Shown: positions 37,601 through 46,534 of the stretch, in pieces | Numbering within the stretch: the first letter of the stretch is position 1 | Layout of the letters: the number at the start of each line of letters is the position of its first letter | From: Microtetraspora niveoalba | Lineage (GTDB): Bacteria; Actinomycetota; Actinomycetes; Streptosporangiales; Streptosporangiaceae | Reading direction: 5' to 3' | NCBI RefSeq assembly: GCF_001570405.1 | Contig: NZ_BBYM01000023.1 | Span: 62,001 to 126,000 of the forward strand | DNA: 64,000 nt | Made by a program: the position numbers and the translations under genes | Notes under the pieces: model-generated | Databases searched by the model: none | Seen by the model: only the letters and a program-made list of their open reading frames with translations | Told to the model about the DNA's origin: nothing

Positions 37601-40600
37601 CCCGTCGACCGGCACGGCACCGACCGACGTGAGCCCGGCCGCGACGCCGGACCGCGCGGACGAAGCGGCGACCGGCGCGGCGCCGACGGCGGAGGGGATC
37701 CGCGCGGCGCTGCGACGCGTGCTGCCCGACTACATGGTGCCTTCGGCGATCACGCTCGTGGAGGCGCTGCCGCTCAACGCGAACGGCAAGGTGGACCGGG
37801 CCCGCCTGCTCGACGGGCTCGCGGACGCACCGTCCGGCGGCCTCACGGCGGACGGCGCGGGCCGCGCCCCCGAGACGGACAGCGAACGGCTGATCGCACA
37901 GATCTGGGCGGAGCTCCTCGGGGCCAGGGCCGCCGCCGCGAGCACGCGCGGCAGCGGCGGCCGTCCGATCGGCGTGAGCATGGACGGCTCCGGTGGTGGG
38001 GCTGCGAACGACGCGGACGGCTCGGGCGGCGCGGCCGCGTATGGCTCGATCGGGGCGGAGGCGGACTTCTTCGCGCTGGGCGGCGACTCCTTCACCGCCG
38101 TCCGCGTGGCGGGGAGGCTCGGCCCGGCGCTCGGGGTGACGGTCCCGCTGCGGCTGATCTTCGAGCACCCGGTGCTCGCCGACCTGGCCGCCGCGCTGGA
38201 CGCGCTGCCCGGGAGCGGGACGGCTCCCGCGCCCGCCGCGATCCCCCGGCGCGAGGGCACCGACCCGATCCCGCTGACCCCGCTCCAGCGCCAGATGTGG
38301 CTCGCCGGAGAGGTGGACCCGGACAGCGCGGCCTACAACGTGCCGGTCGTGATCCGGTTCGACGGCGAACTCGACGCGGAGGCGCTCCGGCTCGCGGTCG
38401 TGGACCTGGCCGAGCGGCACGAGGTGCTGCGCTCGACCGTCGAGGTCCGCGACGCGGAGCCGTACGCGGTGACCGGTCCGGCGTCACGGGTCGTCGTGGA
38501 GGTGGTCTCCCACCTGGACACGTCCACTCCGGGGAGGCGGGCCGACGATCCGGCGGTGGCGGCGCGCCTCGCCGAGCTGGCCGTGCGGCCGTTCCGGCTG
38601 GCGGAGGAGTATCCGCTGCGCGCGGCGATCCTGGTGCTCGGCCCGCGCGAGCACGTGCTCGCCCTCGTGCTCCATCACATCGCCAGCGACGCCTGGTCGC
38701 GCGGCGTCCTGCTCCGCGATCTCGCCGACCTCTACGCGGCGCGCACGGGGGCCCGGCCCGCGCCCGCCGCCCTCGACCGCCAGTTCGCCGACGTCGCGGA
38801 ATGGCAGCGGCTGTCCGCCGAGGCGACGGATCCCGGCTGGTGGGCGGCCAAGCTCGACGGGATGCCCGCCGAGATCGCGCTTCCCGCCGATCGGATGCGG
38901 CCGGCCGCCCCCGGCACCGGAGTGGGGCTGCTGGACCTGGAGCTGCCGGACGGGCTGGCCGCCCGGGTGCGGGCGCTGGCGTCCGCGCGCGGCGCGACGA
39001 CGTTCATGGTGCTGCTCGCGGGCCTCCAGGCGATGCTCGCGCGGATGTCGGGCGGCTCCGACATCGCCGTGGCGGTGCCCGAGTCCGGCCGGCGGCATCC
39101 CGAGACCGAACGGCTCGTCGGCTGCTTCCTGCAGACCCTGGTCATCCGTACGTCGGTGGAGGACGGCCTCACCGGCGGCGGCCTGGTCGAGCGGGCCCGC
39201 GCGGAGACGCTGGACGCGTTCGCGCACGCGGGCGAACCGCTCGAATCAGGGCAGGCGCTGCCCCAGGTGCTGCTCAACGTCTACGACGCGCCCGGTCCGA
39301 TCACCGGCTTCCCCGGTCTCGCCGCCGAGGCGGTGGAGATGCGGCCGGTGACCGCGAAGTTCGACCTGAGCTGGACCGTCCAGGACACCGGCACGGGGCT
39401 GCGGGCCGGCCTCGCGTACCGTCCCGAGCTGTTCGACGAGGCGACGGCGCGGCGGATGGCCGGGTTCCTCGTGGCGGTCCTGGACCAGATCACGGCGGAT
39501 CCCGGCCGCCTGATCGGCGACCTCGACCTCGATCCGGGCACGGACTCGACGCTGACGGGACCCCGGCGTACGCCGCTCGGCGGGCCGACCCTGCACGGGC
39601 GGATCTCCGCGCACGCGGCCCGGACCCCGTCGGCGACGGCGGTCGTCGCGGCGGACGGCACTCTCACGTACGGCGAGCTGGAGGAGCGGGCCGCCCTGCT
39701 CGCGGGCCGGCTGCGGGCGGCGGGCGTGGAGCGCGGGGACCGGGTGGCGGTCCTGATGGAGCGGACCCGTGACCTGCCGGTCGCCATGCTCGGCGCGCTC
39801 AAGGCGGGAGCGGGGTACGTCCCGATCGACGACGCCGCGCCCGACGACCGGATCGCCGCGGTGTTGTCCACCGCCGGGGCCCGTGTCGTGGTCTGCGCCC
39901 CCGACCTGGCGGCCCGCGTGCCGGACGGAGTCACCGCCGTCGTGCCCTCTCCCCCGGCCGCGGGTCCCCCGGCCGAAGACGCCTCAGCCGATGACGCTCC
40001 CGGCCGGGACGCCGTGTCGGACGGGGCCGGGCCGACGAGTGGGGAGCCGTCGCGGGCGGACGGCGGGCCGGTCCAGACGCCGCCCGGCGGCGTGGAGGTC
40101 GGGCCCGAGGACCTGGCCTACGTGATCTTCACGTCCGGCTCGACCGGCACGCCGAAGGGTGTGGCGGTCGAACACCGGAACATCACCGCCTACCTCGACG
40201 GGATCCTGTCCCGGCTCGCCCCGGCGGGGCCGCTCCGGTCGTGGGCGCTGGCGTCCACGGCCGCGGCCGACCTCGGCATCCTCAACGTCTTCGGCGCGCT
40301 GACCACCGGTGCCGCGCTGCACCTGCTCGACCGGGACACCGCGACCGACCCGCCCGCCTTCGCCGCCCACATGACCGGCCACGCCGTCGACTTCCTCAAG
40401 TGCGTGCCCAGCCACCTGGAGCTGCTGGCCTCGCACGGCGACCTGTCGGCGGTGCTGCCGCGTCGGATACTCGTCCTCGCGGGTGAGGCGGTGCCGTGGT
40501 CGCTGGTGGACCGGATCGCGGAGGTACGGCCCGACCTGGAGGTCCAGGTCCACTACGGCCCGACCGAGACGACGGTCGCGGTGCTGGGCTGCTCGACCGG

Positions 40601-43600
40601 GGACGCGCCGCGGGCGACCGCGAACGTCCCGCTGGGCCTGCCGCTCCCCGAGGCGCGCTGCTTCGTGGCCGACCGCGCCGGGCGCGCCCTGCCGTACGGC
40701 GTGGCGGGCGAGCTGTGGATCGGCGGCCCGCAGGTGGCGCGGGGCTATCTGGGACATCCGGAGGACCCGCGCTATGTGACGCGGGACGACGGCCGGTGGT
40801 ACAGATCGGGAGACCGGGCCCGGGTGACCTCCGAGGGATTCGTGGAGTTCCTCGGCCGGATCGACGACCAGGTGAAGATCCGGGGATACCGGGTCGAACC
40901 CGGCGAGGTGGCCTCTGTGTGCCGGGGCCTGCCCGGGATCGCGGAGGCCGTGGTCCTGCCGGTGGGCGAGGGCACGGGACGGCGTCTCGCCGCCTGGCTG
41001 GTCCCCACCGCGCCGGGCCCGGAGGCGACCGGCACAGGAGCGACCGGCACAGGAGCGCTGGACTCCGCCGCGCCGGGCTCGGAGGCGGCACCCGGCGCCC
41101 GTCCGGAGGGGGCGCCGACGGTGGACGGCATCCGGGCGGCGCTGCGCGACGCGCTTCCCGACTACATGGTGCCCTCGGTCATCACGCTGCTGGACGCCTT
41201 CCCGCTGAACGCCAACGGCAAGGTGGACCGTACGCGGCTGGTCGCCGAGCTGGGCACGGTGAGCGCGGGCGAGCGGGTGGACCCCGCCACCGGCACCGAA
41301 CGGCGCGTCGCCGAGATCTGGGCGGGCCTGCTCGGCCTGGACGCCGTCGGCGCGACCGACGACTTCTTCGCACTGGGCGGCGACTCCTTCGTCGCGGTCA
41401 AGGCCGTACACGAGATCGACGAGGGGCTGCGGGTCATCGACCTGTTCACCAACCCGACCGTGCGCGAGCTGGCCGCCCTCCTCGACGGCCGCTCCGGTGG
41501 GCAGGGCGGCGGGCTGCTGCACCGGCTCGGCGGCCCGAAGGCGGGCGGCACGGTGACCGCGACCGTGGTCTGCGTGCCGTACGGCGGAGGATCGGCGGCC
41601 GTCTACCGCCCGCTCGCCGAGGCACTGCCCGACGGCGTGGAGGTGCTGGCGCTCGAACTGCCCGGACACGACCCGGCCCGCCCCGACGAGGAGCCGCAGC
41701 CGGTGGAGGAGGTGGTCGAGCGCTGCGTGGCCGAGCTCGCCGCCAGGGAGAACGGGCCGATCTCGGTCTACGGCCACTGCGTCGGCACGGCGCTCGCCAC
41801 CGCCCTGGCCCTGCGGCTGGAGGAGACGGGCGTGCCGGTCACCGGCGTGTTCCTCGGCGGCAGCTTCCCGACCGCGCGGCTCCCCGGAAAGTTGTCCGCG
41901 TGGTTCAACCGGCGCCTGCCCGCGGACCGGTGGTTGTCGGACCGCGCCTACCGCGACGTCCTGCGGGCGATGGGCGGCCTGCCCGAGGACCTGGAGGGCG
42001 CCACGGTCGAGACCGCCGTCAAGGCGCTCAGGCACGACGCGCGCCAGGCGCAGGCGTGGTTCACCCGGCGGCTGGCCGAGCCGGGAGGCCACAGGCTGCG
42101 CGCGCCGGTGCTGGTCGTCATCGGCGGCGCCGACCGCGCCACCGAGCTGTACGAGGAGCGCTACCGGGAGTGGACGGCCTTCGCCGACCGGGTCGAACTG
42201 GCGGTGATCCCGAACGCCGGGCACTACTTCCTGCGCCACCAGGCCGACCAGCTCGGCGACCATCTGGCCGCGGCGCTGCGCCGCTGGACCGAGCCCGGCA
42301 CAGCGGCGGACGAGCAGGCTGACGGCGACCGGTCCGGCGCACCCGGCGGTGCCCGGCACACGGACCGGGTGACACCCGCCGGCGCCGCGACCGGCGCACC
42401 GGGCGACGGGCCGCCGGGAGCCGGAGCCTCGGCGCCCGCGGCACCGGCGCACGGTGGCCGGACGGACGGTACTCGTACGGGCGGGGCGTCGGGCCAGGCG
42501 GCGGGAGCCGGACCGCGCGGCCTGGGCGGTTTCTACACCGTGGCGCTCGGCCAGCTCGTGTCGATGGTCGGCAGCTCGCTCAGCTCGTTCGGCCTGGGCG
42601 TGTGGACGTTCCAGCGCAGCGGGGCCGTCTTCGACTTCGCCCTGGTCACGATGCTGGCGCTGCTGCCGACCGTGCTGGTGGGGCCGGTGGGCGGCGCGGT
42701 CGCCGACCGGTACGACCGGCGGTGGATCATGCTGGTCTGCGACGCGCTCAACGGCCTCGCCATGGCGGCCGTGGCGGTGCTCCTGTGGCTGGACCGGCTC
42801 GACTTCGTCGTGGTGTGCGGCGTCGTGACGCTCACGTCGGTGGTCACCGCGTTCCACCGTCCCGCCTACCTGGCGGCCATCGCGCAGCTCGTGCCCAAGC
42901 CGTACCTGCCGCAGGCCAACGCGCTGGCGCAGGCCGGGCTCGGCCTGGGCAACCTGGTCGCGCCGCTCGCGGGGGGCGCGCTCGTCGCGCTCGCCGGGCT
43001 GCCGGTCGTGGTCGGCGCCGACGTGGTGACGTTCGCGATCGCGTTCTTCTCGCTGCTCGCCGTACGGATCCCGAACCGGATGTTCCGGCGCAGGGAGGAG
43101 TCGTTCCGGTCGGCGGTGGCCGGCGGCTGGCGGTTCTTCGTGCGGCGGCCCCCGCTGATGGTGATGGCCGGATACTTCATGGTCGTCAACTACTTCACCG
43201 CGCTGACGCTCGCCGTGGTCTCCCCCATGGTGCTGTCGCTCGGCGACGCGGCCGACCTGGGCGTGGTCACGGCGGTCGGCGGCCTCGGGGCGGTGCTGGG
43301 CAGCGTCGTGATGATGGTCTGGGGCGGCACGCGCCGCCTCGCCGACGGCATGGTCGGCTTCGTGGCCCTTGCGGGGCTGGCGACCGTCCTGGTCGGCGTG
43401 ACCGGAGCGGCGGCGGTGATCCCGGTGATCGCCGTCGGGCTGGCCCTGCGCTGGGGCTCGACCAGCGTGATCAACGCCCACTGGCTGTCGATCATCCAGC
43501 TCAAGGTCAGGATCGAGCTGCAGGGCCGCGTGCTGGCCACGAACCAGATGCTGGCCACGGCGATGACGCCGGTGGGCTACCTGACGGCGGCGCCGCTCAC

Positions 43601-43823
43601 CTCCTGGTCCGAGTCGCTGACCGGGGCGGCGACGGGCCCGGCGATCGGTGTGATGCTGGCCGTGTCGGGCGTGATCCTCGCGGTGTGGGGCGTCGTCGGG
43701 TTGCGGATCAGGCGGCTGCGCCACATCGAGGACGAGCTGCCCGACGCCCTCCCGACGGCTGTCATCAGCACGGACCTCGACGAGCTGCAGGAGGAGGCCG
43801 ACCGGCACGCCCTCACCCGGTGA
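34686..43823 (+). CDS. NRPS-thioesterase-MFS fusion, C-A-T-C-A-T-TE-MFS
   Basis: A 3045-residue protein. C (34-465; HHIAIDA at 163-169), A (490-1040), T (Ser1135), C (1194-1618; HHIASDA from 1330), A (1636-2185), T (Ser2234), thioesterase (2289-2536) and an MFS transporter (about 2614-3012). Both A domains replace the usual FDAS core with AADLGLLNVFGAL/AADLGILNVFGAL and read DAVKCVPS/DFLKCVPS and VHYGPTETTV; inferred codes D-L-L-K-V-A-H-V-S/A are nearly identical, with some likeness to Asp codes. Gly/Ala/Pro-rich inserts interrupt both A domains just before the ATP loop and near the C-terminal subdomain. The thioesterase has GHCVG, so Cys2365 replaces Ser, with Asp2483 and His2513 as likely partners. 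The MFS part has about 12 helices and GGAVADRYDRRWIM. No E, MT or MbtH is present. Ends at the terminators from 43833. Confidence 0.95.
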
Positions 43824-43832
43824 CCTCGAACC

Positions 43833-43906
43833 GGACCCCGGGACCGCGGCACAGGGTGACCCGGTCCCGGGGTCCGGCGCGTTCCGGGGCCGCACATCGG
43901 CCCCGG
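43833..43906 (+). terminator. Two consecutive hairpins after the NRPS operon
   Basis: GGACCCCGGGACCG (43833-43846) pairs perfectly with CGGTCCCGGGGTCC (43862-43875), a 14-bp stem with a 15-base loop. A second stem CCGGGGCCG (43884-43892) with CGGCCCCGG (43898-43906) has a 5-base loop. They fill the gap between the convergent NRPS and tryptophan dioxygenase genes and can stop transcription from both sides. Confidence 0.8.
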
Positions 43907-43949
43907 GGCCGCATACCGGCCTCCGTACGACGACGGGCGCCGGGCGGCC

Positions 43950-44762
43950 TCACATGGCCGTGCGGGCGGACCACAGCTCGGGGAAGACGTCCCGCCGCAT
44001 CGAGCGCTCCAGCCAGCCCGCGCCGCTGGAGCCGCCGGTGCCGATCTTGGCGCCCATCGTGCGCCGCACCGCCATCAGGTGGCGGTAGCGCCACTCCGAG
44101 AACCGCTCGGCCACGTCGGTGAGCGTCTCGGCCAGCTCCCACAGCGCGTCTCCCGGCCCGTACTCCGAGTAGACGCGCACCCACGCGGCCTCCACGACCG
44201 GGCTCGGCTCGTACGGCTCGGCCGGATCGCGGGCGAGCGTCCCGGCGGGGATCGGGTGGCCGTGCCGGGACAGCAGGGCGAGCACGGCGTCGTACAGGCT
44301 CGGCGCACGCAGGGCGTCCAGCAGCTCCCGGTACACCTCGGGGTTGGCACGGTGCGGGCGGGTCAGCGGTTCCGACTTGTTCCCGAGGAGGAACTCGACG
44401 TGGCGGTACATCGCGGACTGGAACCCGGACGCCTCGCCGAGGCTCTCGCGGAAGGCGTTGAACCGGGCCGGGGTGAGCGTGCCCAGTGCCGACCAGGCCG
44501 CGTTCAGCACCTCCAGATAACGCGTGACCCTCCGCAGGACGACGGTCGCGCCGACGAGGTCGTCCTCGTCGAGCCGCCGCACGGCGAGCCGCAGCTCGGT
44601 CCTGATCAGCCCGAAATACAGCTCCATGACCTGCGTCGTCACCAGGAAGGCGGGCTCCTCGGGGACGTCGGTCCGCGGCCTCAGGAGCGTGTGCAGGACG
44701 TCGGTGCCGACGTACTCGTCATAGGGCGTGCGGTGCGTGAAGTCCACCGTGGGCGTTCGCAT
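43950..44762 (-). CDS. kynA: Tryptophan 2,3-dioxygenase
   Basis: A 270-residue haem dioxygenase that opens the indole ring of tryptophan to N-formylkynurenine. Landmarks are TPYDEYVGTDVLHTLL, FLVTTQVMELYFGLIRTEL, FNAFRESLGEASGFQSAMYR, EFLLGNKS and the C-terminal WRYRHLMAVRRTMGAKIGTG followed by GSSG, with the proximal haem His in WRYRHLM. The usual first-motif His (QHQ) is replaced by TTQ. Start 44762 has GGAGGGG upstream. No kynurenine formamidase or kynureninase is adjacent. Placement beside an NRPS recalls clusters where such an enzyme supplies kynurenine, but it faces the NRPS and may instead serve tryptophan breakdown under the divergent AsnC-type regulator. Confidence 0.9.
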   Translation of the reverse strand: MRTPTVDFTHRTPYDEYVGTDVLHTLLRPRTDVPEEPAFLVTTQVMELYFGLIRTELRLAVRRLDEDDLVGATVVLRRVTRYLEVLNAAWSALGTLTPARFNAFRESLGEASGFQSAMYRHVEFLLGNKSEPLTRPHRANPEVYRELLDALRAPSLYDAVLALLSRHGHPIPAGTLARDPAEPYEPSPVVEAAWVRVYSEYGPGDALWELAETLTDVAERFSEWRYRHLMAVRRTMGAKIGTGGSSGAGWLERSMRRDVFPELWSARTAM

Positions 44763-44950
44763 ATCCCCTCCTTGTTCCTCCTCCAATGATCCGCGACCAC
44801 ACGAAAGGGGGAAATAGGATGAAAAAGGCGATAAGACTGATCGGCCTTCCGTTCCGAAGCCAGATCGACGGATCGCCTTCCATTCATGCGGAGCCCCGGC
44901 CCTCACCGCCGCGGGCTCCGCCGTACGGGCCGATCCGGGGAGGCGTGCGG

Positions 44951-45409
44951 GTGGACGCGATGGACTGGGCGATCCTGGCCGAGCTGCAGGCGGACGCGCG
45001 GTTGTCGTACAGCGAGCTGTCCCGGCGGGTGCACATGTCGGCGCCGGCGGTGGCGGAGCGGGTCCGGCGGCTGGAGGAGAGCGGGGTGATCTCCGGCTAC
45101 CACGCCCATGTGGACCTCGGACTGGCCGGGCGCACGGTGCGGGCGCTGATCCGCATGTCCTGCTACGGACCGCGCTGCGTGCTCCGCGACGAGGAGGCCC
45201 TGGCCCGGCCGGAGATCCTCCAGGTGTACCGCGTCACCGGCGACACCTGCTGCCTGCTCCTGGTCGCGGTGCCGTCGATGGAGGCGTTCGAGGCGCTGAT
45301 CGACCTGCTCGCGCAGTACGGCAGGCCGTCCAGCACGATGGTCCTGTCCAGCCCGGTGCCGTGGCGGCCGGTCACCGCGCCGCCCGCGACCGGCCCGGCG
45401 TCAGGATGA
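44951..45409 (+). CDS. Lrp/AsnC-family regulator
   Basis: About 152 residues: winged helix-turn-helix (MDWAILAELQADARLSYSEL, then SRRVHMSAPAVAERVRRLEE) and a C-terminal RAM/AsnC ligand domain (ALIRMSCYGPRCVLRDEEAL; VYRVTGDTCCLLLVAVPSME). These proteins sense amino acids and often control amino-acid catabolism. It diverges from kynA, so tryptophan or kynurenine sensing is plausible. GTG 44951 is chosen for the GGGGAGG site seven bases upstream. An ATG at 44819 also has a fair site (GGGGGAAATAGG) but would add a Pro- and Arg-rich leader starting with rare ATA and AGA codons. Confidence 0.85.
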   Translation: MDAMDWAILAELQADARLSYSELSRRVHMSAPAVAERVRRLEESGVISGYHAHVDLGLAGRTVRALIRMSCYGPRCVLRDEEALARPEILQVYRVTGDTCCLLLVAVPSMEAFEALIDLLAQYGRPSSTMVLSSPVPWRPVTAPPATGPASG

Positions 45410-45430
45410 CGCGGACGCCCACGGAATCCG

Positions 45431-45763
45431 TCAGGCGACCTTCCACGTACGGTCGCCCAGGGTCGCGACGACATCGACGGTTCCCCCGAGCGCGGCGACA
45501 TAGGCGCGTACGACGTCGATCCCGGAAACCTCACCGTTCTCGATCTTGGAGATCCGCGCCTGCGTCACGCCGAGGGCCTCGGCAAGCTCCACCTGGGTGA
45601 CTCCCACGGCCTTGCGCATCTCGGCGAGCTGGTGGCCGCGCACGTACGCCTCGCGCCGCTGGCGGGCGGCCTGCCGTCCTGCCGCACGCTCGGCGTCGGG
45701 GCGCGAATCCAGCGCGCGCGCCCTCGCCCTCACATCGGACCATTTGGAGTATCCGCCGCTCAT
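45431..45763 (-). CDS. XRE-type antitoxin
   Basis: A 110-residue protein with a C-terminal Cro/CI-type helix-turn-helix (LAEMRKAVGVTQVELAEALG, then VTQARISKIENGEVSGIDVV) and a basic helical N-terminus. It overlaps the preceding toxin gene by four bases (ATGA), in toxin-first order as in HigBA systems. It would neutralise the toxin and bind the shared promoter. The product ends TLGDRTWKVA. Confidence 0.85.
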   Translation of the reverse strand: MSGGYSKWSDVRARARALDSRPDAERAAGRQAARQRREAYVRGHQLAEMRKAVGVTQVELAEALGVTQARISKIENGEVSGIDVVRAYVAALGGTVDVVATLGDRTWKVA

Positions 45764-46131
45764 CGTCCCTCCTCCTTCAACGAGATCAGGTGCGCCTCGA
45801 ACCGTTCGTCGGCGAGGGGGATCGCCGCGCGATACCACCCGTCCCAGTTACCCGCTTTGTCCCCCGCCACCAGGAAGATCGCCTCTCTCGCCGGATCGAA
45901 GGCGAAGATGATCCGGATCTCACTCTTTCCCGATGAGGGCGGACGCAGCTCCTTCATATTGTGAAAGCGACTGCCCTGAAGCCGGTCCACCAGCGGGCGT
46001 CGGGCCATCGGCCCTTCCTCGGCGAGCTGATCGATGGCGTCCGCGATCAGATCGCCGGTCTCGGGATCATCCACGCAGATTGCCAGATACCACTCTTCCA
46101 CTTCGGGATGAAGGCTGATCTCCCAGCTCAT
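45760..46131 (-). CDS. RelE/HigB-type toxin
   Basis: A 123-residue protein, MSWEISLHPEVEEWYLAICV, with the RelE-superfamily landmarks RLQGSRFHNMKELRPPSSGK, then SEIRIIFAFDPAREAIFLVAGDK split as SEIRIIFAFDP and FLVAGDKAGNW. Members cleave mRNA on the ribosome. The start at 46131 is chosen because a TATAGT element lies seven bases upstream, indicating a leaderless transcript; an ATG 18 bases further up is possible. The antitoxin follows by a 4-base overlap. Confidence 0.85.
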   Translation of the reverse strand: MSWEISLHPEVEEWYLAICVDDPETGDLIADAIDQLAEEGPMARRPLVDRLQGSRFHNMKELRPPSSGKSEIRIIFAFDPAREAIFLVAGDKAGNWDGWYRAAIPLADERFEAHLISLKEEGR

Positions 46132-46137
46132 CGGCCC

Positions 46138-46143
46138 ACTATA
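46138..46143 (-). promoter_or_regulatory. -10 element of the toxin-antitoxin operon
   Basis: TATAGT on the minus strand sits seven bases before the toxin ATG, so the predicted transcription start coincides with the start codon. No clear -35 is visible upstream. Confidence 0.5.
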
Positions 46144-46282
46144 ACCCATCCGTCATATCCAGGAGTCGGACGGCAGGCTCCCCCTGGGGCGGTTCCGGCC
46201 CGCCCGAGCACACCGCCCCGGAGGTGAACACGGGCGGGCCGAGGAGGGCCCGGCCGGGCCGCACCGGAGTCGCGCGTGGGTC

Positions 46283-46328
46283 TTGACTCCCGACCGCCGG
46301 TCCGTTTTGATTAGGAAAGTTTCCTAAT
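46283..46328 (+). promoter_or_regulatory. Promoter with ROK-like palindromic operator
   Basis: TTGACT (46283-46288) and TTTGAT (46306-46311) are spaced by 17 bases, a good sigma-70-type promoter. Overlapping its -10 and start point is ATTAGGAAAGTTTCCTAAT (46310-46328), a perfect palindrome around a central G. Sequences of this TTAGGAAAnTTTCCTAA type occur in actinobacteria upstream of sugar genes controlled by ROK repressors. No sugar gene follows here; the next genes are a 53-codon ORF and an anti-sigma-like ATPase. Confidence 0.65.
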
Positions 46329-46372
46329 GGAAACGGCTTCCCCCGCTGCTCACAGGATCCGGAGGCGGAAAC

Positions 46373-46534
46373 GTGACATCGACGCCCCGGCCCGGCCCGG
46401 CCGGGATCCCCCGGCCGCCCGCGGCGGTGAAGTGCCGGCGTACACCCCGGCGCGACCTCGAAGGAGCCGACATGGTGCTGATCACAGGCGACGTCCGTAC
46501 CGGAAACGGGTCATGGACATCCCCGCGAAGCTGA
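46373..46534 (+). CDS. Small ORF upstream of and overlapping the ATPase gene
   Basis: A GTG start at 46373 with GGAGGCGGAAAC upstream opens a 53-codon frame (TSTPRPGPAGIPRPPAAV...) that ends 21 bases inside the following ATPase gene. A second in-frame start, ATG 46472, has an even better AAGGAG site and would give MVLITGDVRTGNGSW. The sequence is rich in Pro and Arg and unlike any family I know. It could be a coupling leader peptide, a truncated gene left behind the ROK-like promoter, or chance. Confidence 0.3.
   Translation: MTSTPRPGPAGIPRPPAAVKCRRTPRRDLEGADMVLITGDVRTGNGSWTSPRS

Noticed and set aside
44819-44950. Longer AsnC-type protein starting at ATG 44819
   Set aside because: The extension begins with rare ATA/AGA codons and is Pro/Arg-rich, unlike the family; GTG 44951 has a well-placed GGGGAGG. 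Kept only as an alternative.
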